Origin: Dehalococcoidales bacterium
Lineage (GTDB): Bacteria > Chloroflexota > Dehalococcoidia > Dehalococcoidales > GCA-2688105
Assembly (NCBI GenBank): GCA_030640255.1
Contig: DAOWJS010000010.1
Span: 1 to 6,090, forward strand
Direction of reading: 5' to 3'
DNA: 6,090 nucleotides
Shown in pieces: positions 4,833 through 6,090 of the stretch. The translations under genes and the position numbers were made by a program. The notes below the pieces were generated by a model, which saw nothing but the letters and a program-made list of their open reading frames with translations, did not search any database and was not told the origin of the DNA. Numbering within the stretch: the first letter of the stretch is position 1; every line of letters starts with the position of its first letter.

Positions 4833-5084
4833 ATGAATACGGAAGAGCTAAGCCCAACAGCGCGAGACGCCTTGGAGTTTTTGCGTGACCCTCAAGTAAA
4901 AGAGGGAATCAAACAAGTGTTACAGGAAGAACTGAGGCTTGCTAAGGAGATACGTGACACGATGCCAGGAATGCAGATTTTGGATATTGGGACTATAGTG
5001 GTAAAAATTGACGACGCGATTAAAGCGGGGTTGAAAAAGTGGAGAGAGAAGCGTGAGAAAAGGCAATTAAGTGAGAAGTCATAG
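4833..5084 (+). CDS. Small hypothetical protein, 83 residues
   Basis: I do not recognise this protein. It appears largely helical and highly charged: an acidic N-terminal third (MNTEELSPTARDALEFLRD), a middle with LQEELRLAKEIRD (30-42), a short hydrophobic strand-like segment MQILDIGTIVVKI (47-59), and a Lys/Arg-rich C-terminal tail (KKWREKREKRQ, 68-78). No signal peptide or clear membrane segment is visible. Translation signals are good: AAGGAGGT (4815-4822) lies ten bases before the ATG. It stands between the purD relic and the intact purD, 46 bp before the purD start, and is probably co-transcribed with it. The frame is open upstream to a stop at 4767-4769, through the purD relic, but no ordinary start codon lies there. 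The tail could suit nucleic acid or protein binding; that is speculation. Confidence 0.65.
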   Translation: MNTEELSPTARDALEFLRDPQVKEGIKQVLQEELRLAKEIRDTMPGMQILDIGTIVVKIDDAIKAGLKKWREKREKRQLSEKS

Positions 5085-5099
5085 AGCGGAGTTTCGCTC
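5084..5099 (+). repeat. Short hairpin after the 83-codon gene
   Basis: GAGCG (5084-5088) and CGCTC (5095-5099) enclose GAGTTT, a 5-bp stem overlapping the last base of the stop codon. No T-run follows. The stem is weak and its role unknown. Confidence 0.3.
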
Positions 5100-5119
5100 G
5101 CTGACAAATAAGCGTTAAA

Positions 5120-5129
5120 GAGGTAACAC
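5120..5129 (+). promoter_or_regulatory. purD ribosome binding site; direct repeat copy 2
   Basis: GAGGTAACAC repeats 4818-4827 exactly. Its GAGGT (5120-5124) lies six bases before the CTG at 5131, the right distance for a Shine-Dalgarno, and this supports CTG as the point where translation of purD begins. Confidence 0.55.
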
Positions 5130-5130
5130 C

Positions 5131-6090
5131 CTGAAGATACTGGTTATTGGCGGAGGAGCCAGGGAGCATACCCTGGTCTGGAAGCTGCTCCAGAGTCCTA
5201 AAGTTAAGGAGATTTATGTAGCTCCGGGCAATGCCGGCACAGCTAAAGTAGCCCGTAACCTGGCTCTTAACCCCACTGATATTGAGTCACTGGTTAAAAT
5301 AGCCCAGGAAAAGGAGGTTGAGCTGGTCGTCGTTGGCCCAGAGACACCTCTGGCTAAGGGCATTGTTGACCACTTCCAGAATATAGGGATTCCCGTTTTC
5401 GGTCCGACTAAGCAAGCAGTCCAGATAGAGTCAAGCAAGGTATTTGCCAAGGAGCTTATGCAGAAATATAATATCCCCTGTGCCCGAAGCGTAAGCTTTT
5501 CTAAATACAGTAAGGCAAAGAAATATATCCAGCGACAGACACCCCCTATGGTAGTTAAAGCCGACGGACTAGCTGCGGGCAAGGGGGTAACCGTAGCCGA
5601 TTCAATCCCACAAGCCCTAGAGGCTCTGGCCGACATCATGGAAGCCAGGGTCTTTGGTGCTGCCGGGGACAGGGTAATTATTGAGGAGTGTCTATCAGGA
5701 AGAGAAATGAGTTCCTTCGCTTTTACCGATGGCAACACGGTAGTCCCTATGGTAGCCGCCTGCGATTATAAGCCAGTATTTGACAACGACCAGGGTCCCA
5801 ACACCGGGGGTATGGGCAGTTATAGTCCACCATACTTCTATAATCCGAAACTGGATAAGGCAGTAAAACAAACCATCCTGGAACCAGCGATAAAGGCTAT
5901 GGCTCAGGAGAAAAGACGGTATCAAGGCGTTCTTTATGGTGGTTTGATGATTACCAATGATGGACCGAAAGTGCTAGAATTTAATGCCCGGTTTGGCGAC
6001 CCGGAGGCTCAGGTTACCCTCCCCAAACTCAAAACCGACCTGGTAGACATTATGCTGGCAGTGATAAATGGTAACCTGAATCAAATAGAT
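5131..6090 (+). CDS. purD: Phosphoribosylamine-glycine ligase (GAR synthetase), cut by window edge
   Basis: PurD joins phosphoribosylamine and glycine with ATP, the second step of de novo purine synthesis, in the cytosol. 320 codons are present; the family is about 420, so roughly the last 100 residues lie outside. The N-terminal domain starts KILVIGGGAREH (2-13) and includes VVVGPETPLAKG (66-77). The ATP-grasp part shows VVKADGLAAGKGV (141-153), IIEECLSGREMS (183-194), NTGGMGSYSP (224-233) and VLEFNARFGDPE (281-292), with no broken motif. Family alignment puts the start at 5131, where the codon is CTG rather than ATG, GTG or TTG. An in-frame stop at 5116-5118 excludes an upstream start, and the next in-frame ATG is near codon 110, inside the conserved domain. 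A GAGGT six bases away supports CTG. guaA upstream suggests an ancestral guaA-purD arrangement now split by the insert. Confidence 0.93.
   Translation, partial: MKILVIGGGAREHTLVWKLLQSPKVKEIYVAPGNAGTAKVARNLALNPTDIESLVKIAQEKEVELVVVGPETPLAKGIVDHFQNIGIPVFGPTKQAVQIESSKVFAKELMQKYNIPCARSVSFSKYSKAKKYIQRQTPPMVVKADGLAAGKGVTVADSIPQALEALADIMEARVFGAAGDRVIIEECLSGREMSSFAFTDGNTVVPMVAACDYKPVFDNDQGPNTGGMGSYSPPYFYNPKLDKAVKQTILEPAIKAMAQEKRRYQGVLYGGLMITNDGPKVLEFNARFGDPEAQVTLPKLKTDLVDIMLAVINGNLNQID

Noticed and set aside
4892..5107. A 71-codon minus-strand frame opposite the 83-codon gene.
   Set aside because: The plus-strand gene has a strong ribosome binding site and fits the direction of its neighbours; the minus-strand frame has no comparable signal.
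5214..5738. A 174-codon open frame on the minus strand inside purD.
   Set aside because: It lies opposite clearly coding purD sequence with every PurD motif; the minus-strand translation has no recognisable motif and is a shadow.

Overview
The window is a stretch of bacterial chromosome carrying core biosynthetic genes, with a short foreign-looking insert between two purine genes. The genes at both edges are cut by the window. The set ilvD, rpiB, tsaC, guaA and purD, plus a GuaA with an N-terminal extension, suggests the Dehalococcoidia (Chloroflexota). That assignment rests on recalled gene neighbourhoods and general protein character, so it is moderate at best.

Left half, minus strand (1-1571): tsaC (tRNA t6A synthesis), rpiB (pentose phosphate isomerase) and the N-terminal part of ilvD (branched-chain amino acid synthesis) run in that order. 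tsaC and rpiB are 29 bp apart and probably one transcript. ilvD has its own promoter-like sequence and a rho-independent terminator hairpin in its leader, so it is probably controlled by attenuation. A 62-bp divergent region (1572-1633), with a perfect 13-bp dyad, separates tsaC from guaA on the plus strand.

Right half, plus strand: guaA (GMP synthase) ends at 3331 and purD (phosphoribosylamine-glycine ligase) begins at 5131 and runs off the end. Between them lie 1.8 kb unlike the flanks. It holds an orphan DGQHR/DndB-like protein (3599-4675) with a strong promoter and a long dyad at its predicted transcription start, a possible 49-codon ORF upstream, and an unrecognised 83-residue protein (4833-5084). 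The DGQHR gene uses GTG for 12 of its first 20 valines; guaA uses it for 1 of 20 and purD for 0 of 20.

The insert shows signs of mobility. A 20-bp inverted repeat with 18 matches brackets the DGQHR gene (3371-3390 and 4748-4767). Directly beyond the right repeat lies a short relic matching the first codons of purD (4770-4802), followed by the 83-codon gene. The intact purD then starts at a CTG codon with no ordinary start codon available nearby. The simplest reading is that foreign DNA entered at the 5' end of purD, displaced its original start and left purD with a rebuilt, atypical start. Nothing here identifies an integrase or transposase.
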